Source: Rhizobium sp.
GTDB taxonomy: Bacteria > Pseudomonadota > Alphaproteobacteria > Rhizobiales > Rhizobiaceae
Direction: 5' to 3'
Assembly: GCA_003501385.1 (NCBI GenBank)
Contig: DNPN01000010.1
Location: forward strand, 8,798 to 15,770
Length of the DNA stretch: 6,973 nt
In this document: positions 1-6,346 of the stretch, piece after piece
How the letters are laid out: each line of letters opens with the position of its first letter
Position numbering within the stretch: position 1 is the first letter of the stretch
Translations under genes and position numbers: made by a program
Notes under the pieces: generated by a model
Told to the model about the DNA's origin: nothing
Seen by the model: the letters and a program-made list of their open reading frames with translations, nothing else
Database searches by the model: none

Positions 1-17
1 TCTCCCCGCTGGGGAGA
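1..17. repeat. Perfect 7-bp hairpin at the left edge
   Basis: TCTCCCC, a GCT loop and GGGGAGA form a perfect inverted repeat that starts at the first base of the window, so it may extend further left. It lies about 75 bp downstream of the hydrolase stop codon and could be that gene's terminator, but the bases that would show a T-run on the minus strand are outside the window. Similar short CTCCCC/GGGGAG palindromes recur between genes in rhizobial genomes (general knowledge), so it may equally be one copy of a dispersed repeat. Positions 18-92 show nothing else recognisable. Confidence 0.45.
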
Positions 18-92
18 AGAGACCAAGGCGCAACCGGTTCATCTTCATCTGATGTTGCTGTGTAACGCAAAGGGTGCCGCACACTCCCTCTC

Positions 93-1346
93 TCACCCCA
101 CAACCTCCGCCGTCTCCAGCACCGCGTGCAACAACACATCACACCCATCACCAGCCCAATCCTTGGAAATCTCTTCCGCTTCATTATGCGAAAGCCCACC
201 CACACACGGGCACATGATCATCGTCGATGGCGCAACTCTTGCCGCCCAGCAGGCGTCGTGGCCCGCACCGGAAATAATGTTCATATGGCTATAACCCAAA
301 CGCTCGGCGGCATCGCGCACGCGGCCTACCAGCGTGGGGTCAAACGTCACGGGGTCGAAATGGCCAACGGCTTCCACCGCGCAGCCAACGCCCAAAGCGT
401 CACAAATTGTTGCGGCTTCGGCTTCGATCTTCGCCCGCATCCGGTCCAGCTTCTCTTGGCTTGGCGTGCGAATATCCACCGTGAACACCACCTTGCCCGG
501 CAGCACATTGCGCGAATTGGGCGAGAAGAACACTTGGCCGACGCCACCGACAGCGCCGGGCTGTTCGCTCATCGCCACATCCTGCACCATCTCAATGATC
601 CGGCTCATGGCAAGGCCAGCGTTGACGCGAAGGTTCATCGGCGTCGAGCCAGTGTGCGCTTCGCGGCCAGTGAGCGTAAATTCCAGCCACCACAGGCCCT
701 GACAGTGGGTGACAACGCCAATCTGCTTGTTCTCGGCCTCCAGAATCGGCCCTTGTTCAATGTGATATTCGAAATAGGCGTGCATTTTGCGCGCACCCAC
801 TTCTTCCTCGCCCAGCCAGCCAATGCGCTTCAGCTCATCGCCGTAAGACTTGCCGTCTGGGTCTTTGCGCGAATAGGCGTAATCCAGCGTATGCATGCCA
901 GCAAACACGCCAGAGGCCAGCATGGCCGGGGCAAAGCGCGCACCCTCTTCATTGGCCCAATTGGTGACAACAATCGGATGTTTGGTCTTGACGCCAAGGT
1001 CGTTCATCGAGCGCACCACTTCCAGCGCTGCCAGCACGCCCAACACGCCATCATATTTGCCGCCGGTGGGTTGGGTGTCGAGGTGGGAGCCAACATAGAC
1101 GGGTAGAGCATCGGGGTCGGTGCCGGGGCGGGTGGCAAACATGGTGCCCATCTTGTCCACGCCCATGGTCATGCCCGCCGCCTCACACCATGTTTGAAAC
1201 AGGGCACGGCCTTCAGCGTCCTCATCCGTCAAGGTCTGGCGGTTGTTGCCGCCTGCAATGCCGGGGCCAATCTTGGCCATATCCATCAGGCTGTCCCACA
1301 GCCGGTCAGCATTTACGCGCAGGTTCGCGCCGGGTTGAGCCGTCAT
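93..1346 (-). CDS. Zn-dependent M20-family amidohydrolase, probable beta-ureidopropionase / N-carbamoyl-amino-acid hydrolase
   Basis: This 417-residue cytosolic enzyme has the usual length of the HyuC/AmaB/AllC family, which hydrolyses N-carbamoyl amino acids, N-carbamoyl-beta-alanine or allantoate using two metal ions. The family motifs are complete. By homology the metal ligands are His88 (GSHLDTQ), Asp99 (GKYDG), Glu134 (NEEG), His195 (YHIEQGP) and His387 (LSHNEAE), and Glu133 is the catalytic base. The inserted lid/dimerisation domain spans roughly residues 215-330 and carries His231 (REAHTGS), Asn280 (SRNVLPG) and Arg293 (DIRTPS), typical of substrate-binding positions. The ATG has an AGGA eight bases upstream (complement of 1355-1358). 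There is no signal peptide. The gene diverges from a rutR-like regulator and shares its window with preA, so N-carbamoyl-beta-alanine from uracil breakdown is the likeliest substrate; this is inferred from context, because the family cannot be split reliably by eye. The family assignment is near certain. Confidence 0.93.
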   Translation of the reverse strand: MTAQPGANLRVNADRLWDSLMDMAKIGPGIAGGNNRQTLTDEDAEGRALFQTWCEAAGMTMGVDKMGTMFATRPGTDPDALPVYVGSHLDTQPTGGKYDGVLGVLAALEVVRSMNDLGVKTKHPIVVTNWANEEGARFAPAMLASGVFAGMHTLDYAYSRKDPDGKSYGDELKRIGWLGEEEVGARKMHAYFEYHIEQGPILEAENKQIGVVTHCQGLWWLEFTLTGREAHTGSTPMNLRVNAGLAMSRIIEMVQDVAMSEQPGAVGGVGQVFFSPNSRNVLPGKVVFTVDIRTPSQEKLDRMRAKIEAEAATICDALGVGCAVEAVGHFDPVTFDPTLVGRVRDAAERLGYSHMNIISGAGHDACWAARVAPSTMIMCPCVGGLSHNEAEEISKDWAGDGCDVLLHAVLETAEVVG

Positions 1347-1372
1347 CTCATCATTCCTAATTTTTGCAGAGG

Positions 1373-1390
1373 TTTCGATGCTGATCGAAA
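1373..1390. repeat. Dyad in the hydrolase leader
   Basis: TTTCGAT, a GCTG loop and ATCGAAA form a perfect 7-bp inverted repeat. With one bulged A the arms extend to GG/CC. It starts 27 bp upstream of the hydrolase start codon, so in the mRNA it would be a small 5'-leader hairpin, and in DNA it could be a second operator. It does not resemble the RutR consensus. No function can be assigned from sequence alone. Confidence 0.4.
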
Positions 1391-1478
1391 ACCGCTGTTC
1401 CCTCTTTTTTGACTCTTGTTATTTTTGAGCCTTTGTTTCAGTCATCACCATTGCCTTTCTCAGGGCAGTGATTGATAT

Positions 1479-1494
1479 TTGACCGATTGGTAAA
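1479..1494. promoter_or_regulatory. Probable RutR operator
   Basis: TTGACCGATTGGTAAA matches the palindromic Escherichia coli RutR consensus TTGACCAnnTGGTCAA at 12 of 14 specified positions; the consensus is quoted from memory. It lies in the divergent region, 132 bp upstream of the hydrolase start and 143 bp upstream of the rutR start, where one bound dimer could control both genes. A TTGATA at 1472-1477 on the plus strand could be part of an overlapping promoter, but no convincing -10 box follows it. The operator call rests on the consensus match plus the adjacent rutR homologue. Confidence 0.65.
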
Positions 1495-1499
1495 CATTA

Positions 1500-1617
1500 C
1501 AACTTCCGCAGCTGTACTCAAGTCGAAAATGCGGAAATGTTTCGCAAAAATTACAGGCATTTGCCCAAAAACTGAACCTGTTTTTTTGAGCAAGCTAGTC
1601 CTTGATTGCGGAAGTTG
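1500..1617. repeat. 11-bp inverted repeat (CAACTTCCGCA / TGCGGAAGTTG) with a third partial copy
   Basis: CAACTTCCGCA at 1500-1510 is repeated exactly in inverted orientation as TGCGGAAGTTG at 1607-1617. A 7-bp core, TGCGGAA, occurs a third time at 1530-1536. The arms are 96 bp apart, too far for a simple transcription terminator. All copies lie between the RutR operator and the rutR start, so they could be binding sites of a second regulator or pairing arms in the rutR leader. Chance occurrence of the short core cannot be excluded. Confidence 0.35.
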
Positions 1618-1626
1618 GAAAATGGC

Positions 1627-1633
1627 AAGAGGA
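1627..1633 (+). promoter_or_regulatory. Ribosome binding site that fixes the rutR start
   Basis: AAGAGGA ends four bases before the ATG at 1638. It supports that ATG over an upstream in-frame TTG at 1602, which would add 12 residues not expected in the family and has no comparable site in front of it. Confidence 0.7.
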
Positions 1634-1637
1634 TAGC

Positions 1638-2279
1638 ATGGCAGTACCAAGGGCAGCGAAGACACAGCGGCGTACCCGTATTCAGGAAGAGAAGGAAGAA
1701 ATCATCCTTCAGGCAGCACTGGATGTGTTCTCAATCAGAGGCTTTCGCGGCTCGACGATTGATCAGATTGCTGAGGTGGCGGGCATGTCCAAGCCCAATC
1801 TGCTCTATTATTTTCGCACCAAGGAGGCCATGCATCGGGTGCTGATGGATCGGCTGTTATCCAACTGGCTGGAGCCATTGCAAGCCTTTGATGCCGATGG
1901 TGATCCGCGCGAGGAGATTTGCTCCTATATTCGCCGAAAGCTGGAAATGGCTCGGGATTTTCCCCGCGAAAGCCGGTTGTTTGCCAATGAAATCTTGCAG
2001 GGCGCACCGAACATTGAGGATGTGTTGAAAGGTTCGCTGAAAGAACTGGTAGATGAAAAGGTGGAGGTCATTCGCAGCTGGATTGCGGCACGCAAGTTGG
2101 CGGATTGCGATCCCTATCACCTGATTTTTTCCATCTGGTCCACCACCCAGCATTATGCCGATTTTGATGTGCAGGTGCGGGCCGTTCTGGGGCGGGATGA
2201 TGGCGACGACACCCGTTTTGAAGATGCCGCCCGGTTTTTGGAAAATCTGTTTGTCAACGGCCTGAAACTTCAGGCCTGA
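1638..2279 (+). CDS. rutR: TetR-family regulator of pyrimidine metabolism, RutR homologue
   Basis: This 213-residue protein is close in length to E. coli RutR (about 212). Residues 21-67 form the TetR DNA-binding domain; SKPNLLYYF at 51-59 is the recognition helix and matches the SKTNLLYYF of E. coli RutR as I recall it. The C-terminal ligand domain is also RutR-like: LIFSIWSTTQHYADF near residues 162-176 corresponds to LIFMIWASTQHYADF, and 'LFANEILQGAP' and 'LVDEK' are shared. E. coli RutR binds uracil or thymine, which releases it from DNA; it represses the rut pyrimidine-degradation operon and affects pyrimidine synthesis genes. Here the gene diverges from a probable beta-ureidopropionase gene with a RutR-like operator between them, and preA lies about 4 kb away. 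Control of reductive pyrimidine breakdown, plus autoregulation, is the natural inference. The Rut monooxygenase operon itself is not visible. Confidence 0.88.
   Translation: MAVPRAAKTQRRTRIQEEKEEIILQAALDVFSIRGFRGSTIDQIAEVAGMSKPNLLYYFRTKEAMHRVLMDRLLSNWLEPLQAFDADGDPREEICSYIRRKLEMARDFPRESRLFANEILQGAPNIEDVLKGSLKELVDEKVEVIRSWIAARKLADCDPYHLIFSIWSTTQHYADFDVQVRAVLGRDDGDDTRFEDAARFLENLFVNGLKLQA
2259..2276. terminator. Hairpin at the convergent rutR / transporter junction
   Basis: GGCCTGAA, AC, TTCAGGCC is a perfect 8-bp inverted repeat; a realistic fold is a 7-bp stem with an AACT loop. It overlaps the last codons of rutR and lies three bases past the stop codon of the convergent transporter gene. It is the only strong hairpin at this junction and could stop transcription from either side. 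Neither strand has a clear T-run after it, so it is a weak or factor-assisted terminator at best. Confidence 0.4.
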
Positions 2280-3251
2280 TCAATCGGGCAGGGTGGCCAT
2301 GGCCACCAATCCCGCAGCCGTTATCAGCGCACCCGCGAGCACAGCAATGGGGGCCCAGCCGTGGCCCAAAGCGCCTTCCAGCACAATGATAAAGCTGGGT
2401 GTCAGATAGCTATAGGCCAGCACCTTGGGCGCGGGCAAACGGGTGGCGGCATACTGCAACAGCAAAAAGGTAATCAGTGTCATCACCACGGCCAGATAGA
2501 TCACCATGACCCAGGCCAGCATTGGTACACTGGCATAATCAAGGGCCAGCAATTTGGGTGTGCCGGGGATCATGATGAAGCCAAGCGTGGCAACGGCTGT
2601 CCAGAACATGAAAACCAGTGGTGGTTCGTTTTCGTTGAATTTCCGCAGAAGTGGCACATAAATGGCGTGGGCGGTGACGCCGATCAGATAGATCATCTCA
2701 CCCTTGCCAAGATCAAAACGCAGCAATGCATGGATATCACCACGAAAAATCACCCAGATGGCACCAATGGCGGCAATGATCAGGCTAAGCAAGACCCGCC
2801 CATGGGTTTGCTGGCGCAGCAGTAGCCAGGCAAAGCCCGCGCTCATGAGCGGCATCACCGTAAAAATCGCCCCCGTTGCCACCGGTGCGGTAAATTGAAG
2901 GGCGATAAACATGCTGAGCATGTAGGTTGACATCAATGCGCCGATGATCACAAACCGCATCGGGCGTTTTGGTAGGGCAAAGCGGTAGCGTTTGACTCTG
3001 AAGCAGAGAAAACCCGTGACCATGACAGTCAGAATATAGCGGAAGGCGGTCAGGGCAATCGGGTCCATGACACGGGTGGCTATGCCCCCGAAGGAAAAGG
3101 ACGTGGCCAGCAAGATTGCAAACAACAGAACGGCCAGATGCGCTTTCAGCTTTTCTCGTCCGCGCGCGTGGCTATTGTGATGGTTGAGGGCGGAGGTTGC
3201 GGTCGGTGAGGTCACGGATGTCTTCTTTATCAGGGCACTGTACCCTGTCAT
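2280..3251 (-). CDS. DMT-superfamily (EamA) inner-membrane transporter
   Basis: The product is a 323-residue integral membrane protein with two tandem EamA-type repeats, about residues 37-169 and 185-318. Ten hydrophobic segments can be counted, roughly 36-57, 65-86, 98-119, 123-146, 152-170, 183-203, 211-229, 242-265, 273-294 and 299-318. The segment TPSFIIVLEGALGHGW (284-299) is the conserved end of the second repeat. Family members mostly export amino acids, metabolites or drugs; the substrate cannot be read from sequence. A polar tail of about 35 residues precedes the first membrane segment. The ATG at 3251 has only a poor ribosome site (CAGAAC), and an in-frame GTG at codon 13 is a possible alternative start. 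The gene follows the cyclic-di-GMP gene on the same strand after 50 bp and may be co-transcribed with it, or driven from the palindrome region in the gap. Its stop codon directly abuts the stop of rutR. Confidence 0.88.
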   Translation of the reverse strand: MTGYSALIKKTSVTSPTATSALNHHNSHARGREKLKAHLAVLLFAILLATSFSFGGIATRVMDPIALTAFRYILTVMVTGFLCFRVKRYRFALPKRPMRFVIIGALMSTYMLSMFIALQFTAPVATGAIFTVMPLMSAGFAWLLLRQQTHGRVLLSLIIAAIGAIWVIFRGDIHALLRFDLGKGEMIYLIGVTAHAIYVPLLRKFNENEPPLVFMFWTAVATLGFIMIPGTPKLLALDYASVPMLAWVMVIYLAVVMTLITFLLLQYAATRLPAPKVLAYSYLTPSFIIVLEGALGHGWAPIAVLAGALITAAGLVAMATLPD

Positions 3252-3270
3252 GTTCTGGCATAGCTGAGGC

Positions 3271-3289
3271 TAAACCGTGGTACGGTTTA
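3271..3289. promoter_or_regulatory. 19-bp perfect palindrome upstream of the transporter gene, candidate operator
   Basis: TAAACCGTGGTACGGTTTA has perfect 8-bp arms around a 3-base centre. It lies 20 bp upstream of the transporter start and 13 bp past the stop of the cyclic-di-GMP gene. On the minus strand it falls within a possible promoter: TTGCAA at 3288-3293, 17 bases, then TAGCCT at 3265-3270, although the -10 box is poor. A third arm, ACGGTTTAT, recurs at 3322-3330, exactly 40 bp from the equivalent arm at 3282. As an RNA hairpin it has no T-run after it, so an operator is more likely than a terminator. The regulator is unknown. Confidence 0.45.
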
Positions 3290-3301
3290 TTGCAAAAATC
3301 C

Positions 3302-6013
3302 TTATCCCACCGCATTTTTTAACGGTTTATGCGAGGTTTTGCTCATCAATGCAAAAAGATCATCGGCACTCATGGGTTTTGCCAAGGCATAACCCTGCAA
3401 AATGTGGCAGCCAAGATCGCGCAGAATTTCGGCATGGGCCATGGTTTCCACGCCCTCGGCGACGATTTCGATCCCAAGAGACTTACCGATTTCAACAATG
3501 GAGCTAATCAGCCTGCGTTGTGGTTTGCTCTCCAAAATAGGATAGGTCAATTGTCGGTCGATCTTGAGGCGATGCGGCGATAGTTTCAGCAGGCTCAAAA
3601 TCGACGAATAGCCGGTGCCGAAATCATCGATTTCAATTTCAATACCCAGTGCCTTGATCTTGGCAATGGCCACAGCAGCGGCTTCATCCTTGTCGTCAAA
3701 GGAGATGGATTCCAGCAGCTCAAAAGCAAGTCCGCCGGCAGGCAGTGTGGTGTCGGCCAGTCGCTCGATCATGCTGTCGTCAAACAGTCGCTGGGCAGAA
3801 ATATTGACAGAAACATGCAGGGCATCCAGCCCATAATCGGCCCAGCGCTTGGCTTGTCTGAGCGATTGTTCCAGAATGGTTTTGTCGATGTTGGCAACAA
3901 CATTCAAGCTTTCCGCAACACTCAGGAAGGCATTGGGTGCCAGCAAGCCATCTTCTGGATGTTGCCAGCGGGCAAGCGCTTCAACACCGATAATCTTGAG
4001 CGTGTGGGCGTCAAACTGCGGCTGGAAATATGGAATGAACTCCTCTTGTTCCAATGAGCGCAGAATGGCATCCGCCGTGCGTTTGGTCGAAAGGGTGGCT
4101 TCCTTCAAGGTGTCGGAGAAAAACTCCAGCCGGTTTTTGCCGCGCCGTTTGGCCTCATAAAGCGCAATATCGGCGTTGATCAGGGCCAGTTCCATGCTGT
4201 CGAGGCTCTTCGGAATCAGCGCAATACCAATGCTGGCCCCTACACGACACTCCTGACCCTGCCATGGAATGGGTTGGTTGATGGCACTAATCAAAGCTTC
4301 GCCCATGGCTTTGGCTTTTTCTTCGGCCTCGCCGGGCGGGCCCTGGCAAACAACCACAAACTCGTCTCCACCAATGCGGGCGGCAAAGTCTGTCTCATCG
4401 ATCATCGCATTGATCTGGTTTGCCACGTGGCGCAACATGGTGTCGCCTGCGGCATGACCAAGCGTGTCGTTGATATCCTTGAAGCGATCAAGATCGATGT
4501 GTAGCACGGCTGTCAAATGATCATTGGTGCGTCCGTTATCGACCTTGGCCAGATGTTTGTCGAGGTAGCGGCGGTTGGCAAGACCGGTCAGCGGGTCATG
4601 CAGCGAACTGTGCTCCATCGCCAGGCGCGCATCCTCGAGGGCATGGTTCTGCAATTCCAGTGCGTTTTTGGCCTCTTGCAGGTCTTCCTGCATTTTCACA
4701 TCGGCTGTGACACTCCAATTGACGCCGACGATTTTCTTGCGGAAATGCGCGTCCCGATAGACAGCCCCAAAGGCTCGGAGATGGCGAATTTCGCCCGTGT
4801 CGGTGATGATCCTGAACTGGGTGGAGTAATCGGTGTTGGTACGGATGGCATTGTCAAAGCGTTTGGCCGTCGCTTCGCGGTCGCTGGGGTGAACCCTGCG
4901 TTTCCATTCCTCAATGTCGGTTTCGTTGGTCTTCATGTTCATGCCGTAGAGCTGAAGCATGCGCGCGTCCCAATGCAAACGACCGGTGGCGATGTCCAGT
5001 TCCCATACGCCGATTTGCGATGCATTCAGCGCAATTTGCAACCTTTGCGACAGGGTGCGCAATTCGCGCTTTTGCTCATTCAATTCGGCAATATTGGCCT
5101 GTCGTTCTTCCAAAAGCCGTGCCACCCACATAATCGGGGCAAGGATCATGAAGGAGAGAAAGAACATGACGATCCGGCGTTTTGATCGCTCATCGGCCAG
5201 ATCGCGCGATGCTTCTTTCGGACTGGCTGCCAACACCCAGCTCTGCGCTCCGATATTGACTGTCATGGTCAGAAACGGATTATCCATCAGCCCGGTGTCG
5301 CCCAAAATCGGCGTGGTTTGCCCGTCGGTGTTGTCGTAGAGCGCGATATTGAGATTGAGAGAAGGATCGAAAAGCCCACTTTCCCGGAACAATCTGTTGA
5401 CCTCGATTGTACCCATCAACAGTCCGCGGGAATTGGCGCTGGAGTCGGCAGTCTCACCGAGAGAGGCGGAATTTGCACTGAAAACAATCGGGTAATAAAT
5501 GCGCAGGCTGTTTACTTTCAACGAAGCCGCATTGGGTCGCGCCACGATGAAGGTATTGTATTTCTCGGCAAGTTCCGCGGCTTTGATATCCGACGGATTT
5601 GACGAAAATGTTCTCCCCACCATGATTTGATTGGGCAAATAAGGGTAAATCAGCGCAGTCGTTTTATCGTAGACAATGCTGATGTCGTTCAGGCGCATTG
5701 GTCGTGAAAACAGGCGGCGGCCGATGTCCGAGAAGCGGCTCTGGTTCATGCCCTGTTCGGTCTCAATCACCGCTGCCAGGCTCTGTAACAGCTTGATGTC
5801 CGACTTGATATTGCCTTCCAGCTGGGCACGAATAGGGCTGAGCTTATCGGCGACGGCGGCCCTGCGGTCTTCAATGTGGGATTTTTCTGCAAGCGAATCA
5901 AAAACATAAATGGCAACGAACACGGCAATGAAGACGATCACGATAGGCCAATAAAAGGCCAGCCCCCGGCTCAATCTGTCAAGAACGCTGGGTTTATGCC
6001 TGATGTCTATCAT
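3302..6013 (-). CDS. Membrane-anchored CHASE-PAS-GGDEF-EAL cyclic-di-GMP synthase/phosphodiesterase
   Basis: This 903-residue inner-membrane signalling protein should make and/or degrade cyclic-di-GMP. Domains in order: membrane segment (about 20-38), periplasmic CHASE-like sensor (about 45-275), second membrane segment (about 280-300), short coiled coil (300-328), PAS/PAC domain (about 328-443), a linker helix, GGDEF (about 470-630) and EAL (about 645-890). The GGDEF site is canonical (RIGGDEF, 546-552) with metal-binding Asp507. The inhibitory RxxD site reads DETD at 539-542, so its arginine is missing. The EAL domain keeps its catalytic set: Glu678 (EALAR), Asn737, Glu765, Asp796-Asp797 (DDFGTG), Lys817 (LKIDR), Glu853 (AEGVE) and Gln873 (QGY). 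Both activities therefore look possible; which dominates is unknown. The ATG at 6013 has a weak ribosome site (AAAGCGAAC). The small-molecule signal sensed by the CHASE-like part is not known, and this domain is less certain than the others. Confidence 0.95.
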   Translation of the reverse strand: MIDIRHKPSVLDRLSRGLAFYWPIVIVFIAVFVAIYVFDSLAEKSHIEDRRAAVADKLSPIRAQLEGNIKSDIKLLQSLAAVIETEQGMNQSRFSDIGRRLFSRPMRLNDISIVYDKTTALIYPYLPNQIMVGRTFSSNPSDIKAAELAEKYNTFIVARPNAASLKVNSLRIYYPIVFSANSASLGETADSSANSRGLLMGTIEVNRLFRESGLFDPSLNLNIALYDNTDGQTTPILGDTGLMDNPFLTMTVNIGAQSWVLAASPKEASRDLADERSKRRIVMFFLSFMILAPIMWVARLLEERQANIAELNEQKRELRTLSQRLQIALNASQIGVWELDIATGRLHWDARMLQLYGMNMKTNETDIEEWKRRVHPSDREATAKRFDNAIRTNTDYSTQFRIITDTGEIRHLRAFGAVYRDAHFRKKIVGVNWSVTADVKMQEDLQEAKNALELQNHALEDARLAMEHSSLHDPLTGLANRRYLDKHLAKVDNGRTNDHLTAVLHIDLDRFKDINDTLGHAAGDTMLRHVANQINAMIDETDFAARIGGDEFVVVCQGPPGEAEEKAKAMGEALISAINQPIPWQGQECRVGASIGIALIPKSLDSMELALINADIALYEAKRRGKNRLEFFSDTLKEATLSTKRTADAILRSLEQEEFIPYFQPQFDAHTLKIIGVEALARWQHPEDGLLAPNAFLSVAESLNVVANIDKTILEQSLRQAKRWADYGLDALHVSVNISAQRLFDDSMIERLADTTLPAGGLAFELLESISFDDKDEAAAVAIAKIKALGIEIEIDDFGTGYSSILSLLKLSPHRLKIDRQLTYPILESKPQRRLISSIVEIGKSLGIEIVAEGVETMAHAEILRDLGCHILQGYALAKPMSADDLFALMSKTSHKPLKNAVG

Positions 6014-6171
6014 GCGTTCGCTTTATTCATGAAAGGAATTATCTCAAATTGGTCATCAATTCAGCCCATGAAACTCTTTACAAACTCTGAATCTCGTCTC
6101 GACAAATGTCTGCAATCACGAACAACTCAGGGTATCTGCTGACTCAAGCGCATTTTTCGCTCATTCTACGT

Positions 6172-6200
6172 ATAGTACAGGTGTGATATGTCTCACTCAA
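6172..6200 (-). promoter_or_regulatory. Possible sigma-70-type promoter for the cyclic-di-GMP gene
   Basis: On the minus strand TTGAGT (complement of 6195-6200) and TACTAT (complement of 6172-6177) are separated by 17 bases, each matching four of six consensus positions. Transcription would start about 150 bases before the start codon at 6013, leaving a long AT-rich leader in which I see no riboswitch or other fold. It lies downstream of the preA terminator candidate, as a separate promoter for the next gene should. The match is weak and could be chance. Confidence 0.3.
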
Positions 6201-6227
6201 CTCAATTTGTCACCTGCTGATTATTTA

Positions 6228-6240
6228 TTGCGCGGCGCAA
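6228..6240. repeat. Short GC-rich palindrome TTGCGCGGCGCAA
   Basis: TTGCGC, G, GCGCAA is a perfect 6-bp inverted repeat with one central base. It stands out in an AT-rich stretch directly next to the preA terminator hairpin, upstream of the promoter candidate for the cyclic-di-GMP gene. A one-base loop cannot fold as drawn in RNA, so a DNA-binding site is the more plausible role. Its function is unknown. Confidence 0.3.
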
Positions 6241-6287
6241 AATAGCATCACAGCGCCTCGTGCTGGCAGGCACAGGGCGCTGTGATG
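6239..6287 (-). terminator. Probable intrinsic terminator of preA
   Basis: CATCACAGCGCC (6246-6257) and GGCGCTGTGATG (6276-6287) form a perfect 12-bp stem. The loop contains a further GTGC/GCAC stem (6260-6263 with 6270-6273), so the whole folds as one long hairpin with a TGGCAG tip and a small internal mismatch. On the minus strand it is followed by TATTTT, a short T-run. It starts 59 bases after the preA stop codon, a fitting place for the end of that transcript. Confidence 0.65.
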
Positions 6288-6346
6288 TATCCTCGGCTCA
6301 GGCCTTGTTCATAAAGACCATCGTGGTTTGTGGCAGCAGAGCCAGA

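Noticed and set aside
126..1106. A 326-codon open frame on the plus strand opposite the hydrolase gene
   Set aside because: It lies wholly antisense to a gene with complete family motifs, its translation is rich in His, Arg and Ala without recognisable domains, and it is best explained as a codon-bias shadow.
1602..1637. Upstream in-frame TTG start for rutR
   Set aside because: The ATG at 1638 has a good AAGAGGA at the right distance and gives the usual RutR length.
2292..2307. Perfect 16-bp palindrome GGTGGCCATGGCCACC
   Set aside because: It lies inside the transporter coding sequence and is accounted for by the ordinary codons of Val-Ala-Met-Ala-Thr.
2361..2825. A 154-codon open frame on the plus strand opposite the transporter gene
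   Set aside because: Its Gln/His/Gly-rich translation is what the antisense strand of a hydrophobic membrane protein gives; no domain is recognisable.
4517..5185. A 222-codon open frame on the plus strand opposite the PAS/GGDEF region
   Set aside because: It is fully antisense to conserved GGDEF and PAS coding sequence and shows no recognisable domain.
6010..6030. Six-codon reading frame (MNKANA) whose stop overlaps the start of the GGDEF-EAL gene
   Set aside because: It has no ribosome binding site and no regulatory codon pattern; such short frames are expected by chance.
6048..6056. TTGGTCA half-site resembling half of a RutR operator upstream of the GGDEF-EAL gene
   Set aside because: The expected opposite half (TTGACCA at the right spacing) is absent; a single half-site is expected by chance.
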